64,000 bases of DNA from MPNP01 sp965215545 (GCA_965215545.1 OZ244066.1:1488001-1552000); one strand, 5' to 3'; counted from the stretch's first letter, positions 18,319 to 27,522 are shown. Numbers and translations: made by a program. Notes: generated from the sequence alone by a model not told the origin.

Positions 18319-19263
18319 GTGAGAACGCCAACCGGCCGGCAGCCCCTTGGCTGGGCACTGCTGGATGCCATCGAAGCCGGTGTCGCGTCCATCTGGCCCT
18401 TCAGAGGGCGGCGGGCATTGGCATGGGCATTCCTGTTGCCTGCCGTTCTGGTTGTTGGCATCCTCGTCATCGGTCTTGGATACATCGTCGAATACAGTTT
18501 CCATGAGCTGGACATCACGACGTACCGACTCAAGGACGAATACAGCGCGATCAACTATCGTACACTTCTGGAGCGACCTGTCTATCTTCGCATCCTCGGC
18601 AGGACGGTTCTGGCGTCCGTGGTTGTCACGACTCTCACGGTCGCCCTTGCGTTCCCCTATGCGTATGCCCTGGTCCGTACACCGTCGGCAGCGTTGCGGA
18701 AAGTCCTGCTGTTCGCCTTGTTCCTGCCCTTCTTCATCGGTCAGGTTGTTCGTGCCTACGGTTGGCTGATCATCCTCGGCAAGGAAGGATTGATCAATGC
18801 AGCTGTCACCCTGCTGGGCTTGCCAGAATTTGATCTCATCTACACATATCCGGCCGTTCTCTTCGGTCTCATCCAGTACATGCTGCCCTTTGCCGTGCTC
18901 CTCCTGATTCCGTCGATTGCCGCGATCAGTGAGGATATGGAACTCGCTTCCGAAGGGCTTGGCGCTCACTGGGTCGGAACCTTCCGGTATGTCGTCCTCC
19001 CCCTGGCCAGGCCTGGACTTGTCGGGGCATCGGTCGTGGTGTTCACATTGACGATGACCGATTTCGCCATGCCGGAGATTCTGGGTGGGGGCACGACCGA
19101 TTTTGTCGCGAGTGCGATCTATGACAGTTTTTTCCAGATTTCCAATCCGGGACTCGGGGCGGCCCTGTCCGTGGCCCTGATTGCTGTCGGCAGCCTTCTG
19201 GTCACCGGACTCTTCCTTGTGGCCGGAACCGGAACACTGGGTTTCAGGAGTGCGGCCCGATGA
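18319..19263 (+). CDS. ABC importer permease 1 (PotB-like)
   Basis: This 314-residue inner-membrane permease has about six segments, beginning ALAWAFLLPAVLVVGILVIG. The cytoplasmic coupling loop (EAA motif) is seen as ASEGLGAHWVGTFRYVVLPL. The start is a GTG at 18319; about 70 bp separate it from the binding-protein stop, the largest gap in this operon. The next permease overlaps it by 4 bases. Confidence 0.9.
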   Translation: MRTPTGRQPLGWALLDAIEAGVASIWPFRGRRALAWAFLLPAVLVVGILVIGLGYIVEYSFHELDITTYRLKDEYSAINYRTLLERPVYLRILGRTVLASVVVTTLTVALAFPYAYALVRTPSAALRKVLLFALFLPFFIGQVVRAYGWLIILGKEGLINAAVTLLGLPEFDLIYTYPAVLFGLIQYMLPFAVLLLIPSIAAISEDMELASEGLGAHWVGTFRYVVLPLARPGLVGASVVVFTLTMTDFAMPEILGGGTTDFVASAIYDSFFQISNPGLGAALSVALIAVGSLLVTGLFLVAGTGTLGFRSAAR

Positions 19264-20060
19264 GAGGGCCCCTCAGCAAAAAGTTGTGTCTCTGGACACT
19301 CGTGTGGTTTGTTGTCCTGACGTTGAGTGCGCCCACACTCGTCATCATTGGCGCCTCATTCACAGCGAGCGAGATCCTTCAGTTCCCCCCCGAGGGCCTG
19401 TCATTCAAATGGTATCGCCAGCTCTGGCAGCTGGACGATTTCAAGGATGCCATGGCCCGGACTGTCTATGTGTCGGTGATCTGCATGCTCCTGAGTCTTC
19501 CCGTTGGAACATTGGCAGCCCTTGCCATGGTGCGCACCCGGTTTCGATTGCAAGGTGCTCTCCAGGTGTATCTCTTGCTCCCTTTCACCATTCCGCTGGT
19601 GGTTTCGGGTCTGTCGATGATGCTCTTCTTCGGCGATATCCGGATCCTTGGGCAGCTCTGGCCCGTGGGAGTCGGCCTGTGTGCCATCAATATCCCATTC
19701 ATGATCTGGTCTGTCAGCGCATCCGTCAATGCCCTCGACCCGGAACTTGAAAATGCCGCAGCCAATTGTGGGGCACCCCCTGTTCAGGCCTTTCTGACGG
19801 TCACAGTGCCGGCAGTCATGCCCGGTGTGATCACGGGAGCGCTCCTGATGTTCATTCTGGCCTTCAATGAGTTCCTGGTCAGCCTGTTCCTCACGGATTC
19901 CCGTACGGTGACCCTGCCCGTGCAGATCTACAATTCCATCCGCAGCGTCATCACGCCGGATCTCGCTGCTGTGGCGGTGATCTACATCCTGATTGCTGTC
20001 CTGGCGATCGGCATCCTTGACAGGCTGGTGGGTCTCGAAATCTTCCTCCGTTCAAAATAG
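19260..20060 (+). CDS. ABC importer permease 2 (PotC-like)
   Basis: This 266-residue permease has six membrane segments. Recognisable PotC-like parts are LVIIGASFTASEIL with FPPEGLSFKWYRQLW after it, the EAA-type loop ENAAANCGAPPVQAFLTVTVP and FILAFNEFLVSLFLTDS. ATG 19260 overlaps the preceding stop, consistent with coupled translation of the heterodimeric channel. Confidence 0.92.
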   Translation: MRGPLSKKLCLWTLVWFVVLTLSAPTLVIIGASFTASEILQFPPEGLSFKWYRQLWQLDDFKDAMARTVYVSVICMLLSLPVGTLAALAMVRTRFRLQGALQVYLLLPFTIPLVVSGLSMMLFFGDIRILGQLWPVGVGLCAINIPFMIWSVSASVNALDPELENAAANCGAPPVQAFLTVTVPAVMPGVITGALLMFILAFNEFLVSLFLTDSRTVTLPVQIYNSIRSVITPDLAAVAVIYILIAVLAIGILDRLVGLEIFLRSK

Positions 20061-20072
20061 GATCCTCATGCC

Positions 20073-21425
20073 ATGACCCCGACTGTCTCGCTCCACATCC
20101 TGTCCGAACTGTCCGGTGCGCAGCGGTCCCGGCTGCTGAAGCGTCCGGAAAGCGACCTCGGGCCCTATCTCGAGACGGTCCAACCGATCCTTGATGCGGT
20201 CCGCAAGGAGGGGGATGCGGCGCTGGTGCGGTTTGCCAGAGCGTTCGACGGGGCCTCGTTGACCGTCGATGCCATTGCGGCGACACCGGATGATTTTGCC
20301 AGGGCGGAAGAGACCGTCGGGCAGGACATGATCGATGTTCTGACCTTCTGTTCCGACAATGTGCGCAGGTTTCACCAGCGGCAGATGCCCGAGCCCCTGT
20401 GGATGCAGGAAATGCATCCCGGAGTCCTTGCCGGTGAGAAAATCGAGCCGATCGATTCGGTGGCCTGCTACGTGCCCCGAGGCAAGGGATCGTTTCCCAG
20501 TGTGGTCATGATGACGGCCATCCCGGCCCGGGTGGCGGGGGTCCCGCAAGTGGCCATCGTCACCCCACCTGGTCCCGATGGCACGATCGATGCCGCCACA
20601 CTGGTTGCAGCCCGGATCGCCGGGGTCGAGGAGGTCTACAAGTGTGGGGGTGCCCAGGCCGTCGCGGCGGTTGCCCATGGAACGGACACGGTGCCCCGTT
20701 GCCGCAAACTCGTGGGTCCTGGCAGCCCGTGGGTCGTGGCCGCCAAACGTCTGCTGGCCGACCGGCTCGAGACGGGAACCCCGGCGGGGCCCAGCGAGTC
20801 GATTGTCCTGTGTGACGCGACGGCCAACGGTCATGTTGCGGCCCTTGACCTCCTGAACGAGGCTGAACATGGCCCGGACAGTTCGGCCTTCCTGGTCACC
20901 GATGCACCGGCTGTGGCCCAGGTGGTTCAAGCGGCGATTGCCGGCTGTTGGGCGCATATGGGCGAGCAGCGTCAGGCCTTTGCCGCCGAGGTTCTGGGTA
21001 GCGAGAATGGTGGCATCGTCCTGGCCGACAGTCTTGATGACGCCATCGCCTTCGTGAATGACTTTGCTCCCGAGCATCTGCAGGTCCATGCCGGGAGCCC
21101 CTTCGACCTCCTGGGCCGGCTGCGCAATGCCGGTGAAATCCTGCTCGGTGAGCACACCCCGATCTGTGCCGGCAATTTTGCCCTCGGCCCCAATGCGGTC
21201 CTGCCCACCAACGCCGCGGCCATGACCCACTCTCCCCTGGGTGTCCATGATTTTCTCAAGCGGATCTCGATCGGGCACATGACGAGGGCCGGCTATGAAC
21301 GCCTCGCCCCCCACGCCTATCGCCTCGCCCGCTATGAGGGCTTCGATGCCCATGCCAATGCCGTCTCCCCCCTCCGGGATGCAGCCTTTGCTGCCGGCAA
21401 GGGAGCGGACACCTCCGCCACCTGA
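20073..21425 (+). CDS. Histidinol-dehydrogenase-family paralogue, possibly a sulfopropanediol 3-dehydrogenase-like enzyme
   Basis: At 450 residues it spans the HisD fold: PAGPSE (238-243), AEHGPDS (264-270), FAPEHL with the Glu334-His335 pair, and AHANAV with His427. Compared with E. coli HisD zinc ligands (Gln259, His262, Asp360, His419), His266 and His427 are kept but the Gln is Glu263 and the Asp is Asn368. It therefore may not be the histidine-pathway enzyme. It closes an operon with an SDR and an ABC importer and no other his gene. HpsN, the dihydroxypropanesulfonate 3-dehydrogenase, is a HisD homologue found in catabolic clusters, so that is my best guess. A true HisD cannot be excluded. 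Confidence 0.8.
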   Translation: MTPTVSLHILSELSGAQRSRLLKRPESDLGPYLETVQPILDAVRKEGDAALVRFARAFDGASLTVDAIAATPDDFARAEETVGQDMIDVLTFCSDNVRRFHQRQMPEPLWMQEMHPGVLAGEKIEPIDSVACYVPRGKGSFPSVVMMTAIPARVAGVPQVAIVTPPGPDGTIDAATLVAARIAGVEEVYKCGGAQAVAAVAHGTDTVPRCRKLVGPGSPWVVAAKRLLADRLETGTPAGPSESIVLCDATANGHVAALDLLNEAEHGPDSSAFLVTDAPAVAQVVQAAIAGCWAHMGEQRQAFAAEVLGSENGGIVLADSLDDAIAFVNDFAPEHLQVHAGSPFDLLGRLRNAGEILLGEHTPICAGNFALGPNAVLPTNAAAMTHSPLGVHDFLKRISIGHMTRAGYERLAPHAYRLARYEGFDAHANAVSPLRDAAFAAGKGADTSAT

Positions 21426-21662
21426 TTGACTGCCGGTCCCGGCCCGGATCAGGCCGCCGCCAACGCGGCCACCCTGACATCGAGGTTCTGGCCGGTGGTC
21501 GGGATGTGCCTTGCGGGATATCTGCGCAGACTCAAACCAAATAGATACCATGGGCTTGCCAGTCCCCGGACGATGCTGTTTCCCTGTCCGGGACATGGCA
21601 AGGCCTGGCGATGGGTGGCAGGACCTCGCCATCCATGTCCCGGTCAGAGAGGCGTCAGGACC

Positions 21663-22060
21663 ATGACCACGCCACCATCGTCCCCACCGACCGGGTCGGG
21701 TCTGACCACGGTCTCGATGGCGGTGGATGTCCGCCGCGCATCCCCCGGTGGTCGGTCGCCACTGCCCGGCGACCGACACCCTGGCCCCCGGGATAGACAC
21801 CCGAGGGCCGAGGGCCGTGCCGGTCCCACCGCCCCCGTGATCCTGTGTGACGAAGCCGGCGACGACGGTGACTGGTTGGCCCGCACGCTGGCCCCGAGGA
21901 GACTCATCATCCGGGACCCCGGACATCGCGGTCGTGGTCATCAATCCCGCCAGCCTGCCGGTGAACCGCCGGGCCAGGGCGGTGCAGACGGACCGGATGG
22001 ATGCGACCCGCAGGATCGGTGGTCCGGGATCTGGAGCCGTTCAGCGCCAGGCATGCGGAG
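21663..22060 (+). mobile_element. IS110-family transposase relic
   Basis: An IS110-type DEDD N-terminus is readable in two frames: LTTVSMAVDVRRA and ILCDEAGDDGDWLARTL to about 21900, then NPASLPVNRRARAVQTDRMDA around 21930-22005. In intact IS110 transposases these are contiguous, so a frameshift near 21905-21935 has broken the gene. No C-terminal Ser domain is found. Flanking DNA (21426-21662 and 22061-22486) shows no convincing gene. Confidence 0.6.
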
Positions 22061-22486
22061 GTCGCCGCGTGCTGCCGCTATTTCCGGCCCCACTGCCACT
22101 CTGAAGTGCAACGGTCGCCGCGGGGCCGGCTCGTCCTGTGCGGACTGGCTCGGTTGCCTGACGCTGGTTCATGACCGGCGACACCTACACCATGACTGTC
22201 GCCCCAGGCACTGAGGGCCAGTCGAGCGGGTGCTTCTCGATCAGCCCCCTCACCCAACAGGATGTCCGCAACTGCTGGTGCGGGCGCAAGACCACCCTGC
22301 CCCTGTTCAGCGCCACCCAGGACAACACCGATTTCCTGAACATGTGGGGCTGCCGGTAGCGGCCATCGCCCTGGAGGCGCCACCCATCGCCATCGACACA
22401 GATCGGCAAGGTCATTTTCAAACGGAGATGCTGCCCGACCGGTTCCCGCCATTGACCCCCGGCTACTCCTGGTGTAGGGTGCCGGC

Positions 22487-22759
22487 ATGGAACCTGAGCC
22501 CAATATTCACGATCTGGCCAGGCAAGTGGCCGTTATGGAGAAGAGCATGGAGACAGTGCAGGCCAATCTGACCGCCACCCTGGAGGGTTTCCGGACAGAT
22601 CAGGCCAAGTTGCGCGAGACCATGGCCAACTGGAAGACCGACATGGCCAACTGGAAAACCGACATGGCCCAGCGGGAGACCCGGATGCTGCTGGCCATGG
22701 CCGGCATGATCGGCCTTGCCGTCGCCATTCTCGGCATCCTGATCACCCTGCCTACCTGA
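22487..22759 (+). CDS. Small coiled-coil protein with C-terminal membrane anchor
   Basis: This is a 90-residue protein of unknown function. Residues 5-65 are charged and heptad-like, probably a coiled coil, and contain a tandem NWKTDMA repeat (21-bp DNA repeat). Residues 68-87 (LLAMAGMIGLAVAILGILIT) form one transmembrane helix, so the protein should be tail-anchored with its coil in the cytoplasm. Similar small coiled-coil/TM proteins accompany mobile regions in many proteobacteria. It sits between transposase relics and the RloAB island. Confidence 0.55.
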   Translation: MEPEPNIHDLARQVAVMEKSMETVQANLTATLEGFRTDQAKLRETMANWKTDMANWKTDMAQRETRMLLAMAGMIGLAVAILGILITLPT

Positions 22760-22788
22760 CCTGCGAACCTGCCACGCCCCCGCCCCGA

Positions 22789-22995
22789 ATGCCGGATCCC
22801 GAGGCGGCGGCACGGCTGGTGGCAGCCGGCCTCTCAAACAGCGATCTCGATCATGTGGTGGTGGGCGGCCATGACCAACTGCAGGCGCGGATCGATGCGT
22901 TGATCTGGCCCGAGGAGTCGACGTGAGGGGCCGGGCTGCGCGATGCCGGCTATCCGCCCCTTGCCGAATGGTGCGACTTCACCGTCAAGAAGTGA
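22789..22995 (+). pseudogene. Broken small gene of unknown function (in-frame stop)
   Basis: A protein-like frame (MPDPEAAARLVAAGLS, then VVVGGHDQLQARIDAL) ends at TGA 22924-22926, and the same frame continues with plausible coding (GLRDAGYPPLAEWCDFTVKK) to TGA 22993-22995. This reads as one gene of about 68 codons with a nonsense mutation. I do not recognise the family. Confidence 0.35.
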
Positions 22996-23100
22996 CCCCG
23001 GGACCGCACCCCACCTGACATCGAATAACTCCCGCATCGGATCAGCTACTCTTTTTCAGACGGACTTGTGTTCCTCGTGGAGACCCGGAAAGGGCCATTG

Positions 23101-23774
23101 CTACACCTTGCGCCCCTTGATGCATTGCAGATATTCCACAAGATCATGAACGCGTGTGGTAGGATTGTCAGTCCCTGCACTTTTTGCTGCCAACAGACTT
23201 CGCTTGGCATGATCAGAGGCGACATCGATCCTTCCTGCAAGTTGATCAAAGATGCCCCCATTGCCTTTCGAGTAAAGGGGTATATGCCCTTTCAATTCCT
23301 TTTCGACTTGCTGGCAGGCCGACCTCCCTGGCAGCGAAGTATAGGGTGCAGTCGTATAGACGTAATGCAGCAGCAACCAGTACTCGAAGCAGGGCACGGA
23401 ATGAATGGCCTCAAAAGTATTTTTTGGGTTTGGCATTCTGAATCGCACACAGGGCATCACGGTAGGAAGCGTGGCTGTCTTTATCAAAGACGCAATAGAC
23501 CCTATCAAAAGGATCGCCACCTGCTTTCTCATCTTTGTATCGCTGCCTGGCGAATATGAAAATGTTATAAGGATCTGACCCGCAACCACAGATTTCAACC
23601 GTTGCGCTGTTGAGGCGGTATCGGTCCCTCAGTTCTGTAAAGCAGAGTGGCTCGGTTTTTTTTGCCTTCGCAGACCACCAACACCTTGTGGTGCGGATGC
23701 CTACTCGCTCGCTGCCGTCCAAGGGACCTGATACCTGTTGCCGTCCGTCTATAAGCCAGGTTGCCCTTGCCCAT
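23101..23774 (-). pseudogene. rloB: RloB-like TOPRIM-type protein, interrupted by two single-base A-run expansions
   Basis: The start ATG 23774 overlaps the rloA stop (TGATG). The N-terminal frame reads HHKVLVVCEGKK, then shifts within an A8 run (about 23657-23664) into KTEPLCFTELRDRY and VYCVFDKDSHASYRDAL. It shifts again at an A6 run (near 23417-23422) into NTFEAIHSVPCFEYWLLLHY and continues to 23101. The acidic motifs VCEG and FDKD match the TOPRIM-like nuclease centre of RloB (PF13707). Deleting one A at each run restores a single frame of about 220 residues. It may be a true pseudogene or carry consensus-sequence errors at homopolymers. GC is lower than in the surrounding genes. Confidence 0.75.
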
Positions 23775-25033
23775 CAGTTGCCCTCGTGCAGTGGGGTTGT
23801 GTAGGGGACCGCTCCATATCGACCAGACAGGTAGGCCTGCTCCAGGTTCTCACGGCCTTTTCGAGGGCTAAAGTCAGTCAATGGGATCATTTTGCTGGCA
23901 TGGTCGTTTTCCTTCTCGCAGAACCATACCTGGTCACGTCGAAACAGGTCTTGGGTTAGAATTGAGGTTTCATGCGTTGTGAAGACCAACTGTGCATTGT
24001 TCGGATTGTACGCACTGCTGTTAAACAGCTGAACGAGAAATCTTGTCAGGTAGGGATGCAAACCAACATTCAATTCATCAATAAACACAACGTACCCGTT
24101 GTTCAGGCTGTCGATCCAAGGGCCAGAGAGAGCAAAGATCTTTTCTGTGCCATGCGATTCATCACTTAAATCAAAATTAACAATACCTCCCTCAGCATCG
24201 ACATGTGATGTCGTGATTCTCGCAAACGTCCGTCCCTTCATCTCTTCCCTGACTTGATCCGGCATGTCATCCGGCAGCTCCACGTCATCAAATTGTTTCT
24301 TCTCAACATCTATATCTTCGACCCCCACATCGGCCGCCCGAAGGTAGTCCATGATGTGCGCCTTCTCGCGTCCATCCTTTTCACACAGCGAGGCACTGAA
24401 CTTCGGAGACCAGCCTTGTATATTTGCCATACGCAGCGTTTTACTAAACCATGTGTAGATTGGCCGAAGTTGTTCGCTGTTGAGCTGCACGGCTGTCGAG
24501 AGAAACAAAGCATTGTCTCGTGTGGAGTTTCTCCATAGCTGTTTCGTGCCCGTGAGACTGCTGCCAATCTGCCATTCGTGCTTGTTGTCCGCCGCATTCC
24601 ATCGCCGTGATAGCCAATGTTGTGATCTGCCCTTTGGGAATGCCAGCAACCATTCCTCAACTATTCGGTCTTCCGTTGCAGCAAAGCCATACTGATAACG
24701 GACACCATCAGCGATGAATATTGCCTCAAATTCACACGGCTTCTTGCGGGCTGCTTGGCTCAGCCGGAACGGAGTCATAGGCAGGCTATCGCCGGTTTGG
24801 GATTCTCTTGCCGATCCCAAAACTGTTTCTTGCATTGCCCGCAGCGCCTTCATGAAATTTGTCTTCCCGCCGGCATTCGGTCCATACATCACTGCAGATC
24901 TGAGCAGACTGATCCCACCAGGTGCGCCAAAGGTGTTTGAAGTCATCAACTCACCACCCTTGGCCCTCATGAGACTCAGGGTCTGACGGTCTTGGAAGGA
25001 GCGAAAGTTTTTTACGCTAAATTGAATCAGCAC
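23774..25033 (-). CDS. rloA: RloA-like AAA15/AAA_21 ATPase (AbiL-like defence pair with rloB)
   Basis: This 419-residue SMC/ABC-like ATPase begins with the OLD-type MLIQFSVKNFRSF. Walker A is GPNAGGKTN (51-59), a signature-like LSDESHGTEKIF lies at 289-300, Walker B is YVVFIDELN (314-322) and the H-loop is FTTHETS (351-357). The C-terminus RKGRENLEQAYLSGRYGAVP is typical of COG1106/RloA proteins. These pair with RloB beside type I restriction loci and in AbiL-type abortive-infection systems. By analogy with OLD/PARIS systems the ATPase would sense phage and control the nuclease partner; that is inference. The start is GTG 25033. GC is about 48 %, well below the backbone, suggesting transfer. 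Confidence 0.88.
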   Translation of the reverse strand: MLIQFSVKNFRSFQDRQTLSLMRAKGGELMTSNTFGAPGGISLLRSAVMYGPNAGGKTNFMKALRAMQETVLGSARESQTGDSLPMTPFRLSQAARKKPCEFEAIFIADGVRYQYGFAATEDRIVEEWLLAFPKGRSQHWLSRRWNAADNKHEWQIGSSLTGTKQLWRNSTRDNALFLSTAVQLNSEQLRPIYTWFSKTLRMANIQGWSPKFSASLCEKDGREKAHIMDYLRAADVGVEDIDVEKKQFDDVELPDDMPDQVREEMKGRTFARITTSHVDAEGGIVNFDLSDESHGTEKIFALSGPWIDSLNNGYVVFIDELNVGLHPYLTRFLVQLFNSSAYNPNNAQLVFTTHETSILTQDLFRRDQVWFCEKENDHASKMIPLTDFSPRKGRENLEQAYLSGRYGAVPYTTPLHEGN

Positions 25034-25068
25034 TGATTTTCAGCCCTAAATTTGGCATTATCGGCCCA

Positions 25069-25103
25069 TAATGACATTATATTGGTTCGATTATGCATTT
25101 CAA
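25069..25103 (-). promoter_or_regulatory. Promoter of rloAB
   Basis: On the minus strand TTGAAA (25103-25098) and a perfect TATAAT (25081-25076) are separated by 16 bases, about 36 bp before the rloA GTG if transcription starts near 25069. It lies in an AT-rich patch and is the best consensus-type promoter I see in the window. Confidence 0.65.
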
Positions 25104-26142
25104 GCCCCTGTGCTTTTCTGAGATAGAACAGTCGTAATGTGGTCTGATTGCACTGAGAAGACCGGATCGCTTGCCAACCGGTCAAGCGATGACCACAGTC
25201 TTAGCCATGAAGCACCGGGGACTGTCGTGTCGATGCAATACCGTCGCCTGATCGCCCGCTTCTTTTGCGATGGCGTCCCTCGGCAAACCCGGCCAGAAAC
25301 CCCGCGGTCGTCGCATCCCGATGGAAAGCCTGCAGAGTGATGATGGGGCAGCGTAATGTCTAAATGGAATGTTTGAATCTTGTCAGGTCTGCCGCAACCG
25401 ACTCGTAATCTCTCTGTCCGTTCAGCACAACTTCAGCAAAGCCGCTGTTGACGATGAGATTCCGTCCCTGCGATCCGCCATCAGCTCCTCCGGTGACGCC
25501 TGCAGCGTCGCCAGCCGGTTCCAGCCCTGCCTGCGGGCCGTGTCCAGCACGGTCCGCAACACGGCGTGGTGCCGGTCCCCTCGGTGCTCCGGAAATTGCC
25601 AGAGAGCGTCTGCTGCGCCTTGCGGGGGCGCAGCAGACGCTCGACCGCGGTGTTGGTCGCCGGAACCGCATGAGACTTCCCGGTTGTCCCAGAGCTGCAG
25701 GGCCAGGGTGTGCCCCTGTCGTTGTCGCCAGCCGAGCCTCATGCCAGGCAAGCCGGCAGGGGTGCGCCGGCCACCTGATTGACGCGACGAAGGGATTGCA
25801 TGGGCCCTATCCCGACTCTTCACCAGGGGTGATCGGGCTTGATGCTGTCTTTGCCGTGCGCCACGGTACGCGCGTCCAGGTGACCCTCCTGGCATTCGTA
25901 TGGTGGCCGCAGGCGGTGCGAATCCAATCCGGTTCAGCCATCTCGCTCTCGGTGATCTGGCGGTCGGCCTTGATCAGCTCCTGCATGACAGGGTGTGACG
26001 AAGGTCTCCACGAGGGATGCCGTCGGGATGGACACGCTATGGCTTTCGACACACTCGAACAGGACAGAGACATAGGCAGGGGTGTAGCCCCAGAGCTGGA
26101 CAAAATGGACCTTGATGGCCGGACGCTCTGGGACCCGGGATC
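25104..26142 (-). mobile_element. Transposase-relic region including an IS66-family C-terminus
   Basis: On the minus strand around 25470-25680 the IS66 C-terminal signature is readable in two frames: VPATNTAVERLLRPRKAQQT and LSGNFRSTEG, then after a frameshift AVLRTVLDTARRQGWNRLATL. A possibly coding fragment near 26000-26110 (HFVQLWGYTPAYVSVLFECV) may come from another element but I cannot place it. No intact gene is present. The region separates the RloAB pair from the P450 gene. Confidence 0.5.
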
Positions 26143-27522
26143 TCAGGTGTTGAGGGGTTGGACGTCAAGCCAGATACCATCGGCAGGGCGCAGCGTGAGG
26201 GTCATGACCGGTTCGGGGTGGCTGCCGGGGATGAGGGCAAAGGAAAACCGTCTGAGGAGGGCAGTCAGGATGATCATGGCTTCCTGCATGGCAAAACCGG
26301 CTCCGATACAGATGCGGGGACCTTCACCAAAGGGCAGATAGGTGTTGCGGATGCGTTCGGCATCCGGGGCAAAACGCGTGGGATCAAACCGGTCGGGATC
26401 CGGCCACCAGCATGTGCTGCGATGCAGGGCGTAGATGGGCAACATGACGCTGTCGCCACGTCGGATGGCACGACCCCCGATGGTGTCATCGGCCAGGGCC
26501 ACGCGCAACAGCAGGGCTGCAGGAGGATAGAGGCGCAGGGTCTCCTGGATGACCTGACGGGTCAGGACAAGGCGGTCAAGGGTCTCGGGGGAGGCCTCAC
26601 GATCACCGATCACGGTCCGGATTTCCCTGCGGACCCTGTGCTGCCAGTCGGGATCGAAGGCGAGGAGGTAGAGGGCCCAGGAGAGGGTCAGGGCTGTGGT
26701 CTCATGGCCAGCGACGATGAAGGTGAGCAGGTTGTCGCGCAGCTCCGTGCGGTTCATCCGGCGGGTCGTCTTGGGGTCCTCGCCGATCGAGAGGAGATGA
26801 AAGAGATCGCCCTCGGCCGGCTCCGCGGTCCGGAGACGGGACCCGATGGCCGCATCGGCAATCCGCTTGAGTTGCCGGTTGGACTCCGTGCGCCGGAGGC
26901 GGCCCGGTCGGGGGATCCAGTTCGGCACGCCCATGATATCCAGGATCGAGATCTGGGCTGTCTGCTCGAGATAATCATCTATGGCCCGGTGCACGGCATC
27001 CCGGTCGAACACGCCCTGGCCGGAAAATGTCACATCACTGATGACCTCGAATGTCGCAGCCACCATTTCGGCGTGGACATTCTGGATTGGATCTGGATTG
27101 CCCCGCATCCGGGCCACCGCCCGTTGGGCGGCCATGGCCATGATCGGGGCGAGATTGACGATGTTGCGCATGGCAAAGACAGGGGCCGCAGCCCGGCGTT
27201 GCCAGAGCCAGTGACGGCCCTCGGCAATGAAGAGACTGTCCCCGATTCCAGGGCGGAGGATGTTCTTGACGATGCTGGATTTGGGGTAGTTCTGGGGGAC
27301 CTCGCGCAGGATCCGGTGCAACCCATCGGGATCCATGACCATGTGCCAGCGGCGGACCAGGCGGCCCGAGACCATGGGTTGGCGGGTGGCAATTGCCGGG
27401 ATGATCTCGAGGATGTTGCGCCGGGCCGTCCGGAGAACACCGAGGATTCCGAGCCGTTCCGTCGCGAGGCGCACCTTGACAGGGTCTGGAGGATGGGTGA
27501 TTGTGTCCATGCGCGACATCAT
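26143..27522 (-). CDS. Cytochrome P450 monooxygenase
   Basis: This heme-thiolate oxygenase of about 459 residues has oxygen-binding I-helix AGHETT, K-helix ETLRLYP (ExxR), the PDRFDPTRF meander and the heme loop FGEGPRICIGAGFA with its Cys ligand. There is no clear N-terminal membrane anchor. The pattern (NYPKSSIVKNILRPGIGDSL, RRAAAPVF) is that of bacterial CYP4/CYP102-like fatty-acid or hydrocarbon P450s. Start choice is weak: ATG 27522 avoids overlap with the divergent lipoprotein gene; ATG 27591 and ATG 27510 are alternatives and none has a good ribosome site. No ferredoxin or reductase is adjacent, so electrons come from elsewhere. Confidence 0.9.
   Translation of the reverse strand: MMSRMDTITHPPDPVKVRLATERLGILGVLRTARRNILEIIPAIATRQPMVSGRLVRRWHMVMDPDGLHRILREVPQNYPKSSIVKNILRPGIGDSLFIAEGRHWLWQRRAAAPVFAMRNIVNLAPIMAMAAQRAVARMRGNPDPIQNVHAEMVAATFEVISDVTFSGQGVFDRDAVHRAIDDYLEQTAQISILDIMGVPNWIPRPGRLRRTESNRQLKRIADAAIGSRLRTAEPAEGDLFHLLSIGEDPKTTRRMNRTELRDNLLTFIVAGHETTALTLSWALYLLAFDPDWQHRVRREIRTVIGDREASPETLDRLVLTRQVIQETLRLYPPAALLLRVALADDTIGGRAIRRGDSVMLPIYALHRSTCWWPDPDRFDPTRFAPDAERIRNTYLPFGEGPRICIGAGFAMQEAMIILTALLRRFSFALIPGSHPEPVMTLTLRPADGIWLDVQPLNT

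Noticed and set aside
20052..21944. 630-codon minus-strand open frame over the HisD-like gene
   Set aside because: It is antisense to a gene with clear family motifs; composition is low complexity and no domain is visible.
22171..22359. 62-codon open frame (MTGDTYTMTVAPGTEG...) downstream of the IS110 relic
   Set aside because: No recognisable family, no ribosome site, and it lies in degraded mobile-element sequence; coding cannot be supported.
23416..23423. Programmed ribosomal frameshifting in rloB at the A6 run
   Set aside because: A second, independent frameshift is needed at the A8 run and no stimulatory structure or Shine-Dalgarno-like element is evident, so mutation, phase variation or sequence error is more likely.
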